Positions 34,962 to 43,718 of a stretch of 64,000 nt of DNA are shown here, piece after piece. The notes beneath the pieces are model-generated. The model saw only the letters and a program-made list of their open reading frames with translations. It ran no database searches and was not told the DNA's origin. How positions within the stretch are numbered: position 1 is the stretch's first letter; every line of letters starts with the position of its first letter. A program made the position numbers and the translations under genes. Origin of the DNA: Propionibacteriaceae bacterium UBA7704 (lineage in GTDB: Bacteria; Actinomycetota; Actinomycetes; Propionibacteriales; Propionibacteriaceae); the NCBI GenBank assembly GCA_002482525.1, contig DLGC01000010.1, positions 140,448 through 204,447 on the forward strand, written 5' to 3'.

Positions 34962-35617
34962 CACTTGCCTCCCGTCTCGTCGAAGCGCCCGGTGTAGCGG
35001 GTCTGATCGAAGCTCACCGTCGCCTCAAAGGTGTAGCCGCCGTTGTCCGCCACGCTCAGCGCACCTGCGTCGACGGACAACAGTCCGGGAAGGGTGCGCA
35101 GCTTGTTGATGGTCTCGGCCTGCGCCGCCGTCCGGTTGGACGAGAAGGTCAGCGTTCCCTGGAGCCCTACTTGGGCCTTGGCGTCAGCGCCGGCCTTCGG
35201 CGCCGCTCCCGGCGCCAACCGGAAGCCGGTCAACGTCACCTTGGTCGGCAACACCGCTTTGATCTCGTCGGCAAGCGCAGTCCAATCAATGTCATTGGCC
35301 CCGGCGACAGCCCGCATCTGGCTCAACTTGGCGGCATCGGAACTGAGGTGCGCCACATCGCGATACTGCTCCATCTGCGAATTCAAGGATGCCGCCGCCT
35401 CGTGCTGTCGGATCAGGTAGCCGGAGGCCTGAGCGGCCCAGCCGAACGCGACTGCCGAGACAGAGCAGACCAACACCACCGCGACGAAGGCCGCACCGAA
35501 CCAGCGCACGATCAGTTCTCTTCGCGACCGCCGCTGCATTTCGGCCGGTGGCAGCAGGTTGACCCGCGGTACCGTTCCGGCCTGCAGCGCTTGGTTTGTG
35601 ATCTGGGTGGCCATCAT
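34961..35617 (-). CDS. pilN: Type IV pilus alignment protein PilN
   Basis: 218 residues. The cytoplasmic tail has the conserved VNLLPP motif (residues 19-24) that binds PilM, then a membrane helix (FGAAFVAVVLVCSVSAVAFG), a coiled coil and a ferredoxin-like domain (WTALADEIKAVLPTKVTLTG). Start ATG at 35617 overlaps the pilM stop by four bases (a second ATG follows immediately); the stop overlaps pilO. Together PilM/N/O form the inner-membrane alignment complex. Confidence 0.9.
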   Translation of the reverse strand: MMATQITNQALQAGTVPRVNLLPPAEMQRRSRRELIVRWFGAAFVAVVLVCSVSAVAFGWAAQASGYLIRQHEAAASLNSQMEQYRDVAHLSSDAAKLSQMRAVAGANDIDWTALADEIKAVLPTKVTLTGFRLAPGAAPKAGADAKAQVGLQGTLTFSSNRTAAQAETINKLRTLPGLLSVDAGALSVADNGGYTFEATVSFDQTRYTGRFDETGGK

Positions 35618-36588
35618 CGCCCTCCGTCCAGCATGATTCCCAGCGCGCCCATGAGGCTGCTGGGAAGATCGGCGTCAGCAAGGTTCGACCCGACCGCGAT
35701 CACATCTCGCGGCAGGACCGTACGGGTCTCGATCTGGAGTGCTTCGGCCAACGGCTCAGCCAACTCCGGTGCCAACGGCCCGGTGAGCAACAACTCGCGG
35801 GGGTCGAGACGGTCGTCCTGACCTCGACAAAACCTCAGGGTTTCGCTCAGTCGACCGATGACCTCCGCCGCGGCGGATTCCGGTCCGTCCACCAGGCTCG
35901 GCATCGATCGTCGTCCGCCGACCAGAAGCTCCGCGCCGTCGTCTCGGGCGCTTCGCTGCGAAGCGACATCCACCGCGATGACTCGGACGTAGCGAGGAAT
36001 CCCATCGATGGCGATCACGAAACTGGTGGTGTGTTCACCGACGGCGACCATCGCGACCGGGCCGAAGCCCTCCGGAACGACGCGTCCGGCGACCCGCGCC
36101 AGCCCGAAGGGCAGAAAGTCGACGTTGTCGACGCGCAGCTTGGTCTTCGCCAGCGTGTTCAGGATGCTCTCTACGTTGTCGGCCGGGCCCGCCACCAGCA
36201 GGCCTTTTGCCTGGCTGCCGTCGACCTCGAGCGGGTAGAAGTCGAGCACGGCATCCTCAGGTGCCACCGGAATCAGGTCCTGAGCCTCATAGCGCAGTGC
36301 CTTGCTCAGTTCTTCGATGGGGAGGTTCGGCGCGGTGTAGTCGCGCACCAGAATCCTCCGGTTGACGAGTGCGACGACCACTTTGCGGGACTTGATGCGC
36401 GCCTGCGACCACAGCGTGGTCACTGCGGTTGCGACGGCGTCGGCGTCCAGCACATCGGAGTCTCGCGCGCTACCTGCCGGCAGTCGCACCTCGCCGGCGG
36501 CCACCAACTGCGGGTGACGCCCACTGGTCACCTCGACCGCCCGGACGCTCTCCTCGGCGATCTCGATCCCTACCACGCTGCGTGCCAT
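35614..36588 (-). CDS. pilM: Type IV pilus actin-like protein PilM
   Basis: 324 residues from the ATG at 36588, which has GAGGAGG six bases upstream; longer in-frame starts lack support. Actin-like nucleotide-binding fold: GIEIAEESVRAVEV at the N-terminus, KVVVALVNRRILVRDYTAP, MVAVGEHTTSFVIAIDGIPR and LLLTGPLAPELAEPL. PilM sits on the cytoplasmic face and binds PilN. It is 16 bp after the prepilin peptidase gene. Confidence 0.92.
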   Translation of the reverse strand: MARSVVGIEIAEESVRAVEVTSGRHPQLVAAGEVRLPAGSARDSDVLDADAVATAVTTLWSQARIKSRKVVVALVNRRILVRDYTAPNLPIEELSKALRYEAQDLIPVAPEDAVLDFYPLEVDGSQAKGLLVAGPADNVESILNTLAKTKLRVDNVDFLPFGLARVAGRVVPEGFGPVAMVAVGEHTTSFVIAIDGIPRYVRVIAVDVASQRSARDDGAELLVGGRRSMPSLVDGPESAAAEVIGRLSETLRFCRGQDDRLDPRELLLTGPLAPELAEPLAEALQIETRTVLPRDVIAVGSNLADADLPSSLMGALGIMLDGGR

Positions 36589-36604
36589 GTGATCCTCCTC
36601 GATC

Positions 36605-37411
36605 TCACGCCAGTCCGAACACGGCCAGGTACTGCTGTGCCGCACCATTGCCAAACAGAATTCCGATCCAGGTACCCACCAGCAGCCAGGGACCGAATGC
36701 GATGGCGCTGCCGCGGTTCGCCCGCCCAACAGCCATCATGACGATGCCGAAAATCCCGCCAGCGACAAAGCCGGACAACCAGCCCACCGCCAGCGCCCCC
36801 CAGCCGAGCCATCCCAGAAAGAGACCCGCGACGGCAGCGAGTTTGACGTCGCCGCCCCCCATGCCGTCGGGTCGGATGAAGCGAATCAGGAAATAGCAGG
36901 CGAACATGATTGCCATGCCGGCCAGGGCCCTGGGCAACGCCCAGGTGTCGGCGCCCAAAGGCCAGGCGATCACGAAAGCCAGCAATCCCACGCCCAGGCT
37001 CGGCCACACCACCGCGTCCGGCAGTCGCCGAGTGTCCAGATCGATGAGCACCAACACCACACTGCTGGCTGCGAACCATGCATAGGCGATCCAGGCCGCT
37101 ACGGCCACGGCACCGGAAAGCCCCATCAGCGGCAGGTACCCAGCGAGCGCAGCGAACAGCACCGCAGTGACGATCTCCACTGCCGGATAGCGGGCCGAGA
37201 TCGGTGCCGAGCAGGACGCACACCGCGCCCGCAGGATCAGCCAACTGATCACGGGAATGTTCTGCCACGGCCGAATCGGCGCAGCGCAGTGCGGGCACTG
37301 GCTGGGGCGAAGCAGCGAAATGCCAGCCGGCAGCCGGTAGGCGACGACGTTGACGAAAGACCCGATCAGAAGGCCGAGAATGCCTGCGAGCAGTATCCAC
37401 ATCTGACTCAC
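36605..37411 (-). CDS. pilD: Prepilin peptidase / N-methyltransferase
   Basis: 268 residues from GTG at 37411 (GTGA overlap with the upstream stop); the ATG at 37402 is equally possible. The N-terminal part has the two CxxC pairs (CPHC and CASC) of the methyltransferase domain. Both aspartyl-protease motifs are present: IDLDTRRLPD and GMGGGDVKLAA. About eight membrane helices. It removes the leader peptides of the four prepilins encoded just upstream and probably N-methylates them. Confidence 0.95.
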   Translation of the reverse strand: MSQMWILLAGILGLLIGSFVNVVAYRLPAGISLLRPSQCPHCAAPIRPWQNIPVISWLILRARCASCSAPISARYPAVEIVTAVLFAALAGYLPLMGLSGAVAVAAWIAYAWFAASSVVLVLIDLDTRRLPDAVVWPSLGVGLLAFVIAWPLGADTWALPRALAGMAIMFACYFLIRFIRPDGMGGGDVKLAAVAGLFLGWLGWGALAVGWLSGFVAGGIFGIVMMAVGRANRGSAIAFGPWLLVGTWIGILFGNGAAQQYLAVFGLA

Positions 37412-39480
37412 CCGACCTCTCGCTGTGAGATCCGGCTGACACTGAAGGTGCCGCCGCCGCCTGTTCCCGAGGTACCCCACAGGTCGATGGGGAAGTCCAC
37501 CGGGGCGACCGTGGTCGTGGTGTAGCTGCCGGCCATGTTGACGCTGGTGGCGTACATCGAGCCGATGAAGGAGCCACTGTAGAAACCCACCTGCCGCGGG
37601 GTGTACAGCATGGTCGGCACACTGATCTGCGTGGAGTAGAGCGAAATGCTGCCATCACCGGCATCCCATCGACCGAGCCCAGGGAAGTCGGTCCGCACCG
37701 ACTGCCGAGCCGACGGAACGATGAACCACAGGTGCGGCTTGGTGCCGTCGGCAGCCACGAAGGTGAACTGCTGCAGGTTGATCTCTGTGGACACGACCAC
37801 GATGTCGGTGCTGATGACGACCTTGGTCTGGCTGGTCGGATTGGAGCTGATGCCGTCCTTGCACTTGGTGCCGTCCACGATCGTCGGGGCGGTCAAGGTG
37901 GCCAGCGCAGTCGCCCAATCCCGGTTCTTGCAGATCGCGCTTCCGGAACTGACCACCATGGGGCTGAAGCCAGGCCAGTCGGCGGCGTCGTAGCCGTAGT
38001 CCTGCCACGACAGCAGCAGCGCCGGGTCAGGCCCGGTCACGGCAACCTCAGCCTGCGACAGCTTCACGGTGGGCTTGTCGGGGGCCGGCGGTGCCGGTGC
38101 CCGACGAACGGTTCCCGCTACCCGGCTGCTGGCGTCCCTGGGGTCCAGCGAATCACCGGCGGGCAGGATGAGATCGCCACCGACTTCGCCGCTGTTGGGC
38201 AGATAGACGTCGCCGCCGGCCTGGAGGTCGTCGACGACCTTGCCGTAGTTGTTGACCTCGCCGCTGGCGAAGACTCTCGCCTTGGCGACCCCGTTGTAGT
38301 CGATGTTCAGTGCCCCCGCAACGGTGATGTCGCCGCCCACGGGTCCGTACACGTAGCTGCGGCTGGTGCCGGCGGCCAGCATGGCGCCGCCGACTTTGCC
38401 GTTGTAGTCCAGGGTGATCGCTCCGGCGCAGGCGAGGTCACCGCCGATCTTGCCGTAGACGGTGGTGCGGTCGGTGCCGGCGATCGTGACGTCACCGGTG
38501 ACCGAGGCGTTGTAGTCGAAGACCACGTCGTCACCGGCGGCGAAGTCACCAGTGATGGTGCCGTACAAGTAGCTCGTCGATGAGCCCGCCGCGATCGTGT
38601 CCCCACCGATGCTGCCGTTGTAGTCCAGCAATAACGAGCCGAGCGTCTTGAGCTGTCCGCTGACGGCGCCATAGACGTAGGTCCGGCTCGTGCTGGAGGA
38701 GGTGAGGTTCCCGCCGATCTTGGCTCCGTAGTACAGCGTGACCGGACCGCCCGCCGCAAAACTGCCGCCGACGCTGCCGTACACGTAACTACGACCGGTG
38801 CCCGCAGCTGCCACGCTTCCTCGAATAATGCCCTGATAGTCGACATCCACCGTGCCCGAGGCCGTGAGGTTGCCATGGACCGCGCCTTGAACGACAGCAT
38901 CACCGAAGGCCGTGACATTGCCGGTCACCGTGCAGCCGTTGTCGGCGGTGAAGTTGCCGTCGACGACCACATTGACCGACATCTGCTCATTGCAGGTGAA
39001 GTTGCCGTCGATGACGGTCAGATCCCCGGGCTTGGATTCGCTGGACTCCACCGGATCGCTGTTGTAGTACGTGGTGGTGGAAAAGAAGGTCAGCGCTCCG
39101 TACTTGTTGCCGTAGCTGTGACTGCTCTGGAAACTGAACACGGCCTCCACCGTGACCGACCGATTTCCGGCGGCGCTGCCGACCGAGGTGAAGGTCACGG
39201 TGTCGGTTCCGGCATCGCAGCTCACCTGGTACTGCGGTGCCGAGGTGGAGGTGATGGTTCCGGTACACCCTTCGGCTTTGCGGAAGGCCGCCAGCGCCAC
39301 CGCCACACCCGCATCGGCGGCTGCGCGAGCCTGTGCCGTGCTCTTGCCGGAGGCCAGGGAGGAACTGGTGTTGCTCACGATCGCGGCCAAGGTCAGGGCG
39401 AAAAGGGTCAGTACCAGCATCATCACCAGCACCGAAACCAGGGCCGAGCCCTGGTCGTCGCGTCGCAGTCTCACCAGCAT
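37408..39480 (-). CDS. Large minor pilin with beta-solenoid (bactofilin-like) repeat domain
   Basis: 690 residues. The N-terminus (MLVRLRRDDQGSALVSVLVM with a following hydrophobic helix) is PilX-like: G at the cleavage site and a pilin alpha-helix, but no glutamate at +5. Residues ~155-445 are a regular array of Gly/Asn/Tyr-rich rungs; the central part is five exact 36-residue units (see repeat). Each unit is two 18-residue rungs, the periodicity of right-handed bactofilin-type beta-helices. Residues ~445-690 are a separate extracytoplasmic region with a Pro-rich linker. Likely a pilus-tip or surface adhesin. Overlaps neighbours by 10 and 4 bases. Confidence 0.82.
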   Translation of the reverse strand: MLVRLRRDDQGSALVSVLVMMLVLTLFALTLAAIVSNTSSSLASGKSTAQARAAADAGVAVALAAFRKAEGCTGTITSTSAPQYQVSCDAGTDTVTFTSVGSAAGNRSVTVEAVFSFQSSHSYGNKYGALTFFSTTTYYNSDPVESSESKPGDLTVIDGNFTCNEQMSVNVVVDGNFTADNGCTVTGNVTAFGDAVVQGAVHGNLTASGTVDVDYQGIIRGSVAAAGTGRSYVYGSVGGSFAAGGPVTLYYGAKIGGNLTSSSTSRTYVYGAVSGQLKTLGSLLLDYNGSIGGDTIAAGSSTSYLYGTITGDFAAGDDVVFDYNASVTGDVTIAGTDRTTVYGKIGGDLACAGAITLDYNGKVGGAMLAAGTSRSYVYGPVGGDITVAGALNIDYNGVAKARVFASGEVNNYGKVVDDLQAGGDVYLPNSGEVGGDLILPAGDSLDPRDASSRVAGTVRRAPAPPAPDKPTVKLSQAEVAVTGPDPALLLSWQDYGYDAADWPGFSPMVVSSGSAICKNRDWATALATLTAPTIVDGTKCKDGISSNPTSQTKVVISTDIVVVSTEINLQQFTFVAADGTKPHLWFIVPSARQSVRTDFPGLGRWDAGDGSISLYSTQISVPTMLYTPRQVGFYSGSFIGSMYATSVNMAGSYTTTTVAPVDFPIDLWGTSGTGGGGTFSVSRISQREVG
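38335..38874 (-). repeat. Five tandem 108-bp coding repeats (36-residue units)
   Basis: Residues 203-382 of the large minor pilin: five in-register 36-residue units, each with the consensus GdLxxAGxxxLDYNGxVG followed by GxxxAAGTSRSYVYGxVG. Units three and five are the clearest (LLLDYNGSIGGD / SSTSYLYGTIT; ITLDYNGKVGGA / TSRSYVYGPVG). Degenerate rungs flank the array (residues ~155-202 and 383-445). DNA identity between units is moderate, so expansion is not recent. Confidence 0.85.
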
Positions 39481-40013
39481 GATTCCGGACTCCCTGTCCC
39501 GAAGGCGGTCGCCGTCGCAGCCCCGGCGATGGGAACCGTGACCGAGCCGGAGGCGAACCGGAACGAGTAGTCCAACCGGGTCGCATCGCCGCTGAATGCA
39601 TCGCCACCGCTGAGACCACCACTGACACCGGTGGCCAACACCGTCCAGGTGCTGTAGTCGGTATCGGTGATCGAGGAATCAGAGGTGCGGTAGACGAGTT
39701 TGTGATCGGGGGTCAACGCCCACGCGGCGCACTGCCAGCCGGTCGCGCCGGTGGCGACGCGGGCCTGAACGGTTGAGCCCGTCACCGAGATAGCACTGGC
39801 ATTGCCGATGCCTGATTGCAGCGTGTTTGCGACCACCTGCGCATGGCCGGTCGCCGCGTCGCGATCGCCCGCGACGGCTTGGGTCTGGAAGCCCACATAG
39901 AAAAGGCTGGCCACCACGGTCAAGACCAGCACCGTCAAGGTGGAGTACATGATGACTTCGACCAGCGAGATTCCGGCTTGCGGATCAGTGATCGGCTGGC
40001 GCGGCGGGGTCAT
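39471..40013 (-). CDS. Minor prepilin, PilW-like
   Basis: 180 residues from ATG at 40013 (ATGA overlap with the upstream gene, which fixes the start). Type III signal: DPQAG then ISLVEVIMYSTLTVLVLTVV with glutamate at +5. The globular part ends in a CW dipeptide and has two cysteines. Resembles PilW/GspJ-type minor pilins that help initiate the fibre. Next gene overlaps by 10 bases. Confidence 0.85.
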   Translation of the reverse strand: MTPPRQPITDPQAGISLVEVIMYSTLTVLVLTVVASLFYVGFQTQAVAGDRDAATGHAQVVANTLQSGIGNASAISVTGSTVQARVATGATGWQCAAWALTPDHKLVYRTSDSSITDTDYSTWTVLATGVSGGLSGGDAFSGDATRLDYSFRFASGSVTVPIAGAATATAFGTGSPESCW

Positions 40014-40444
40014 GGCGTCACCACCAGGATTTCGCTGGTCAGCTCCACCACGGGTTTGGTCGAATCGGGACCGTAGCCGTCGATACGAACGGCAACCGTT
40101 CCCGGGTATTCGGCGGGACACTCGCCCACGACGATGGCGGCGGTCGCACCAGACCCGGACGGATCGGTGATGCCGGCCGCTGCGGCGGCACTCACGGCCG
40201 CACAGGAGTTTTCACTGGTATTGGGAAAGGCGGCTTCGAGGGCGGCGAGTTGACCGTTGACCAGCGACGTCGCTGCGACCAGGTCCCGGTTGCCGGCACT
40301 GGCCGCCACTGCGCCCATCATCAGGGGCAGTACCCCGATGGACATCATCGCGAGAATGAACATTGCGACCACGATCTCCACCAGACTGACCCCGGCCTGG
40401 TCGGCCAGGATCGTTCGCGTGGGGTGGCTGGTCACGGTGTTCAC
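40010..40444 (-). CDS. Minor prepilin, PilV-like
   Basis: 144 residues from GTG at 40444. Type III leader ADQAG followed by VSLVEIVVAMFILAMMSIGV, glutamate at +5. The globular domain has two cysteines (ENSCAAVS and VGECPAEYPG) that may form a disulfide loop. Resembles PilV/GspI-type minor pilins. The GTG is poorly preceded by an SD, so translation may be modest relative to the major pilin, from which it is separated by a strong hairpin. Confidence 0.82.
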   Translation of the reverse strand: MNTVTSHPTRTILADQAGVSLVEIVVAMFILAMMSIGVLPLMMGAVAASAGNRDLVAATSLVNGQLAALEAAFPNTSENSCAAVSAAAAAGITDPSGSGATAAIVVGECPAEYPGTVAVRIDGYGPDSTKPVVELTSEILVVTP

Positions 40445-40468
40445 TTCCCATGGTTGTTTGAGGGCTTA

Positions 40469-40501
40469 GTGGTCTGGGGCAGCACGGCCGCCCCAGACCA
40501 C
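40469..40501 (-). terminator. Strong stem-loop between major pilin and minor pilin genes
   Basis: GTGGTCTGGGGC (40469-40480) and GCCCCAGACCAC (40490-40501) form a perfect 12-bp stem with a 9-base loop. It lies 12 bases after the pilin stop. No U-tract follows, so partial termination or an mRNA 3'-stabilising hairpin could let the pilin be made in excess over downstream genes. Confidence 0.75.
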
Positions 40502-40513
40502 CAGGATGTGGGA

Positions 40514-40879
40514 TCAGCAGCCCGGGCCGGAGGTGATGGTGTTGCCCCAGCCGGTTGCGGAGACGCAAACCTCACCAACGGTGGTCGGCGCCGCGCCGTC
40601 CTTCCAAGCGACCGTGATCTTGGTGTCACCGGGAACGATCAAGGTGGGCGTCTCGCCATTGGCCAACTGAGCGGTGGCCTGCGTCGCGCCGTTGGCGGCC
40701 ACAGCCGCCACAGCGTTCGTCTGCGCGGTGGCCTGAATGTTGCCGAACACCGGGATGGCGATAGCCACCAGGATGCCCAGGATGGCGACGACGACGATCA
40801 GCTCGATGAGCGAGAAGCCTGCCTCGGCCTCGTCGCGACGCTGCCGCAGGTCTTGCAGTTTCCGGCTGAAGATGTTCAT
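40514..40879 (-). CDS. pilA: Major type IV pilin
   Basis: 121 residues from ATG at 40879 (GGAGG seven bases upstream). Leader NIFSRKLQDLRQRRDEAEAG is cleaved before FSLIELIVVVAILGILVAIA, a textbook type IV N-terminal helix with +5 glutamate. The short globular domain (residues ~50-121) has two cysteines near the C-terminus (EVCVSA and GPGC), the expected D-region disulfide. First gene of the pilus operon with its own long leader. Small size resembles monoderm pilins. Confidence 0.93.
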   Translation of the reverse strand: MNIFSRKLQDLRQRRDEAEAGFSLIELIVVVAILGILVAIAIPVFGNIQATAQTNAVAAVAANGATQATAQLANGETPTLIVPGDTKITVAWKDGAAPTTVGEVCVSATGWGNTITSGPGC

Positions 40880-41248
40880 TGTTTCCTCCATAAGCGAGTT
40901 TTCAATGAGCCGGATAAGAACCCGAGTGGTTGCTTCGATGGATCCACCCGACCCCACAGACACATTAGTACAAATCTGTAGAAATCGGCGAGGATTCGCA
41001 AAAAACCCTCAACCCATGCATCACCCCTAGCCGCACGGGTTTAGAGGCGCCATCCAGATTCCCCCGTGCGGGGGACAAACAATGCACGAACGTCTTTTGT
41101 CACCCATAAGGGGACTTCGTATTTCTATTTCCGTCACCCGAAAGAGTGACCCGATTATTCCGTGAACACCGGACACAATGTGGAGCATCACGACGTCGAC
41201 ACCTGTCGGGCAGCTCAAAGCCGAGCTCGGCCCCGGGTAGGCCAGACG
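40880..41248 (-). promoter_or_regulatory. Long pilin promoter/leader region with conserved element, copy 2
   Basis: About 370 bases with no gene. At 41037-41115 the minus strand carries GTCCCCTTATGGGTGACAAA, a GACAAA..TTTGTC hairpin, CCCCC-GCAC-GGGGG, then GCGCCTCTAAACCC: the same block order as the element before the PAS-sensor gene. Upstream of it GTCACTCTTTCGGGTGAC (41134-41151 region) is another inverted repeat. Between element and pilin are AT-richer tracts (GGGTTTTTTGCG; TACTAAT near 40970) that may contain the promoter or an anti-terminator. Confidence 0.55.
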
Positions 41249-41271
41249 CACCGGCGCCTCGGACGCCGGTG
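41249..41271 (-). terminator. Stem-loop after argS
   Basis: CACCGGCG (41249-41256) pairs with CGCCGGTG (41264-41271), ending 11 bases from the argS stop codon. It likely separates argS transcription from the pilin region. Confidence 0.6.
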
Positions 41272-41282
41272 ATTGCCTGGGA

Positions 41283-42917
41283 TCACATCCGCTGCGGTGC
41301 TTCAATGCCGAGCAGATCCAGCCCGGCAGCCAAGACCTGCTTGGTGGCATCACACAGGGCCAGACGCGACGATCGCACCTCACCCTCGCTCTTCAACACT
41401 GGGCACTGCTCGTAGAACGAGCTGAGCGCGGTGGCGAGTTCGTACAGGTAGCCGCACAGTCGATGCGGCTGCAGGGTCTGCGCCACGTCCGCAACCGTCT
41501 CGCCGAAGCGGCTCAGCAGCAGTGCGAGCTGTTGTTCGGCAGGCTCATTCAGGACCGTGATCGCGGCGTAGTTGATACCCTCGGCGTCGGCCTTGCGCAG
41601 GATCTGATTCACCCGGGCATGGGCGTACTGCAGATAGGGGCCGGTGTCGCCGGTGGTGGCCACCATTCGGTCGACGTCGAAGGCGTAATCCTTCTGCAGA
41701 CCACTGGACAGATCGGCATACTTGATCGCCGCCAATGCGATCTGCGGAGCCGCCAGCTCTTCGGCGGCGTCCAACAGCGAGTTCAGCGTAACCGCCGTGC
41801 CTTCCCGGGTGGAGAACTTCTTGCCGTCAGCGCCCAGCACCTGACCAAAGCCCACGAACTCAGCCTGCACGCTGTCGGGAAGGTACCCGGCCAACCGCGC
41901 CACGGTGAAGAGCTGGTGGAAATGGAACTCCTGCGGGGTGCCCACCACATAGATCAGCCGGTCGGCGTGCAGCACCCCGACGCGGTAGCGGATCGCGGCC
42001 AAATCGGTACAGGTGTAGCCGTAGCCGCCTTGGGCGTTGCGAATGATCGCCGGCGTCTCCTGACCCTCGACGAAGACCGCCAGCGCACCTTCATCGACTC
42101 GAGCGATGCCGCGGTCCTCCAGATCGGCGGCCACCACCGGCAGATCGTCGTTGTAGATCGATTCCCCGGCCAGGTCGTCATCGGTGAGCAGGATGTTCAT
42201 GCGTCGATAGGTGGCATTGAAGCCCGCCAGCGACACCTTGATCAGTTGGTGCCAGATGCCGGTGGTCTGCGGATCTCCCGACTGCAGCTTCACCACACGC
42301 ACCCGGGCCCGGTCGGCGAACTCCTCGGATTCCTTGAGGTGCGCGTTGGCGCGCTTGTACAACTCTTCGGCACCAGCCAGGTCGAGCGCTGAGACATCCA
42401 ATCCTTCATCGAGGATCTGCTCGACGAGCATGCCGAACTGTCGACCCCAGTCGCCGATGTGGTTCTGCGGAATGACGGTGTGACCCTGGGCGCGTAGCAC
42501 CCGAGTGAAGCAGTCACCGATGATCGTCGAACGCAGGTGCCCGACGTGCATCTGCTTGGCAACATTGGGAGAGGAGTAATCCACCACCACGGTGCCCGGC
42601 TGGGTGGCGGCGGCAATCCCGTTGGCGGCATCGGCCAGCACCTCGGAGGCGACCTCGGCCAGCACCTCGGCGCGAATCCGCAGATTGATGAAGCCCGGCC
42701 CGGCGATCTCCAACGGCTCGCACACATCAGTCAGGTCGAGCGCAGCGACCAGTTCGGCAGCGACCTCGCGCGGCGGGCGTCCGGCAGCATTGGCCAGGCG
42801 CAGCGCGACATTGGTCTGAAAGTGACCGAATTGGGGTCGCGTCGCCGGACGCAGTTCGGGATCGACACCAGCGACCTCGGCGATCCGGCTACTCAACAGG
42901 GTGGGCAAAGACAACAT
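41283..42917 (-). CDS. argS: Arginyl-tRNA synthetase
   Basis: 544 residues from ATG at 42917; an ATG at 42926 is possible but its SD would be too close. N-terminal Add-1 domain, then the HIGH-type motif SSPNVAKQMHVGHLRSTIIG, a KMSKS-equivalent ADGKKFSTREG, and the C-terminal DALR anticodon-binding region (YLQYAHARVNQILRK ... LATALSSFYEQCPVL). It charges tRNA-Arg. Monocistronic here. Confidence 0.96.
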   Translation of the reverse strand: MLSLPTLLSSRIAEVAGVDPELRPATRPQFGHFQTNVALRLANAAGRPPREVAAELVAALDLTDVCEPLEIAGPGFINLRIRAEVLAEVASEVLADAANGIAAATQPGTVVVDYSSPNVAKQMHVGHLRSTIIGDCFTRVLRAQGHTVIPQNHIGDWGRQFGMLVEQILDEGLDVSALDLAGAEELYKRANAHLKESEEFADRARVRVVKLQSGDPQTTGIWHQLIKVSLAGFNATYRRMNILLTDDDLAGESIYNDDLPVVAADLEDRGIARVDEGALAVFVEGQETPAIIRNAQGGYGYTCTDLAAIRYRVGVLHADRLIYVVGTPQEFHFHQLFTVARLAGYLPDSVQAEFVGFGQVLGADGKKFSTREGTAVTLNSLLDAAEELAAPQIALAAIKYADLSSGLQKDYAFDVDRMVATTGDTGPYLQYAHARVNQILRKADAEGINYAAITVLNEPAEQQLALLLSRFGETVADVAQTLQPHRLCGYLYELATALSSFYEQCPVLKSEGEVRSSRLALCDATKQVLAAGLDLLGIEAPQRM

Positions 42918-43014
42918 AAGTGGCATTCTCCCACGTCGCCGGCCTGGTCCCCGACGGCGACCGTCGGCTCAACCGACGGATTCAGGTGGTGCCACGTCGC
43001 GGCGAAGGGGGCTC

Positions 43015-43701
43015 TCAACCGACTTGGTGCAGCCGCTGCAGCCCCGCGGCATCACGCACTGTCACCCGACCCCGCGAGGTGGTCACCAGGCCTGCGTCCG
43101 ACATCGTTCGCAATGCCCGGAAGACCACCTCACGGGCTGTGCCGAGGTGGGCGGCCAGCCGCGCCTGACTCATTGCAACAGCGCCGTCGGCGTCAGCAGC
43201 CTCCAACAAGAAGGCCGCCAGTCGCTGCTCGACGCGTAGCGAGCCGACCTCCTCCAACCGGGTCATGAGCTCGAAAACCCGCCCGGAAAGCACCTCAAAC
43301 ACGAAGCTGCGAAAGCTGGGCTCGGCGTTGTACAACTCCCGGAACATCGCCCCAGGCACCAGCACGAAACTGAGCTTCTCGTCTTCGGTCTCCACCCAGG
43401 CCGGGTAGGGCTCACTGCGGAAGGCAGCGGTCAGCGCCAGGACGCAGGTCTGGCCGGGGCGAACCCGGTACAGCGTGGCTTCGTGTCCATCCGCCGCGAT
43501 GTAGAAGACCCGCAGGGAGCCACCGACCACCAGGAAGACCCCTTCGACGAGGTCGCCGCGATGCAGCACAGGGCTGCGCGGCGCCACCTGTCGGATCGGC
43601 AGCCCGGCGACCAACTCACGGGTGGCCGCCGAGGCACCGGCCAAGAAGGGAAAACCCTCAGCCACCGGCAACAGTGGAGTCTGCTCGATCACGCTCCCCA
43701 T
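43015..43701 (-). CDS. Crp/Fnr-family regulator
   Basis: 228 residues. Cyclic-nucleotide-binding fold (PVLHRGDLVEGVFLVVGGSL, ATLYRVRPGQTCVLALTAAF), dimerisation helix and an HTH (SQARLAAHLGTAREVVFRAL). Only one cysteine lies in the sensor domain (GQTC), so it is not a [4Fe-4S] Fnr; the region resembles the Cys-containing clade of Crp/Fnr regulators that answer to NO or sulfur species, an inference. Next to a DUF4242-like gene and cytochrome bd, which it may regulate. Confidence 0.85.
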   Translation of the reverse strand: MGSVIEQTPLLPVAEGFPFLAGASAATRELVAGLPIRQVAPRSPVLHRGDLVEGVFLVVGGSLRVFYIAADGHEATLYRVRPGQTCVLALTAAFRSEPYPAWVETEDEKLSFVLVPGAMFRELYNAEPSFRSFVFEVLSGRVFELMTRLEEVGSLRVEQRLAAFLLEAADADGAVAMSQARLAAHLGTAREVVFRALRTMSDAGLVTTSRGRVTVRDAAGLQRLHQVG

Positions 43702-43718
43702 GCTGGCACGCCCTGCGC

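Noticed and set aside
38335..38874. Regular tandem repeat that could suggest a CRISPR array
   Set aside because: The repeat is 108 bp, in frame throughout an open reading frame, and has no unique spacers; it encodes protein rungs.
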